Source: Deltaproteobacteria bacterium
GTDB lineage: Bacteria; Myxococcota; B64-G9
NCBI GenBank assembly: GCA_030591745.1
Contig: JAUVAM010000245.1
Location: 1 to 6,392 of the forward strand
Length of the DNA: 6,392 nucleotides
Direction: 5' to 3'
The notes under the pieces were generated by a model. It saw only the letters and a program-made list of their open reading frames with translations. It was not told the DNA's origin and made no database searches. Of this stretch, positions 6,390 through 6,392 are shown in pieces; position 1 is the stretch's first letter, and every line of letters starts with the position of its first letter. The translations under genes were made by a program, and so were the position numbers.

Positions 6390-6392
6390 GAA
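6390..6392. repeat. Start of the right copy of the IS66 target-site duplication
   Basis: Only GAA is visible before the window ends, and it matches the first three bases of GAACAAGG at 3998-4005. Three bases alone are weak evidence; the call rests on the inverted-repeat boundaries and the family's 8-bp duplication. Confidence 0.5.

Overview
The window is bacterial. By eye it is moderately GC-rich, and it carries a Gram-negative-style lipoprotein signal and a proteobacterial-type IS66 element. A deltaproteobacterial or myxobacterial-like host would fit, but nothing here fixes the taxonomy. Three blocks can be read: a DNA-repair gene entering from the left edge, a lipoprotein gene with an unusual leader, and a complete IS66-family insertion sequence that has landed inside the lipoprotein gene.

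Positions 1-2724 (+) encode the 3' part of a large fusion protein. Its N-terminal half is an EndoQ-type endonuclease: a PHP phosphoesterase fold followed by a four-cysteine zinc site. Its C-terminal half is a compact UvrD/Rep-type SF1 helicase with all core motifs. The reading frame is open to base 1, so the true start lies outside the window. The halves are joined by a proline- and charge-rich linker carrying a 60-bp tandem duplication. The helicase half appears to lack the 2B subdomain of UvrD/Rep/PcrA.

Positions 2725-3096 are non-coding. They hold an inverted repeat with a long loop, an AAGC tetranucleotide microsatellite of nearly eight copies, a GC-rich hairpin, and a 9-bp segment exactly complementary to the ribosome-binding site of the next gene.

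From 3097 (+) runs a secreted lipoprotein gene of unknown function. Its reading frame is native only to 4005. At 4006 an IS66 terminal inverted repeat begins, and the last 16 codons to 4056 are IS sequence. The IS occupies 4006-6389 (2384 bp). It has imperfect 26-bp ends (22/26 identical) starting GTAA, and tnpA, tnpB and tnpC on the minus strand coupled by ATGA overlaps. The three bases after its right end (GAA) match the first three of the eight bases before its left end (GAACAAGG). This is the visible part of the expected 8-bp target duplication, so the rest of the lipoprotein gene should continue just beyond the window.
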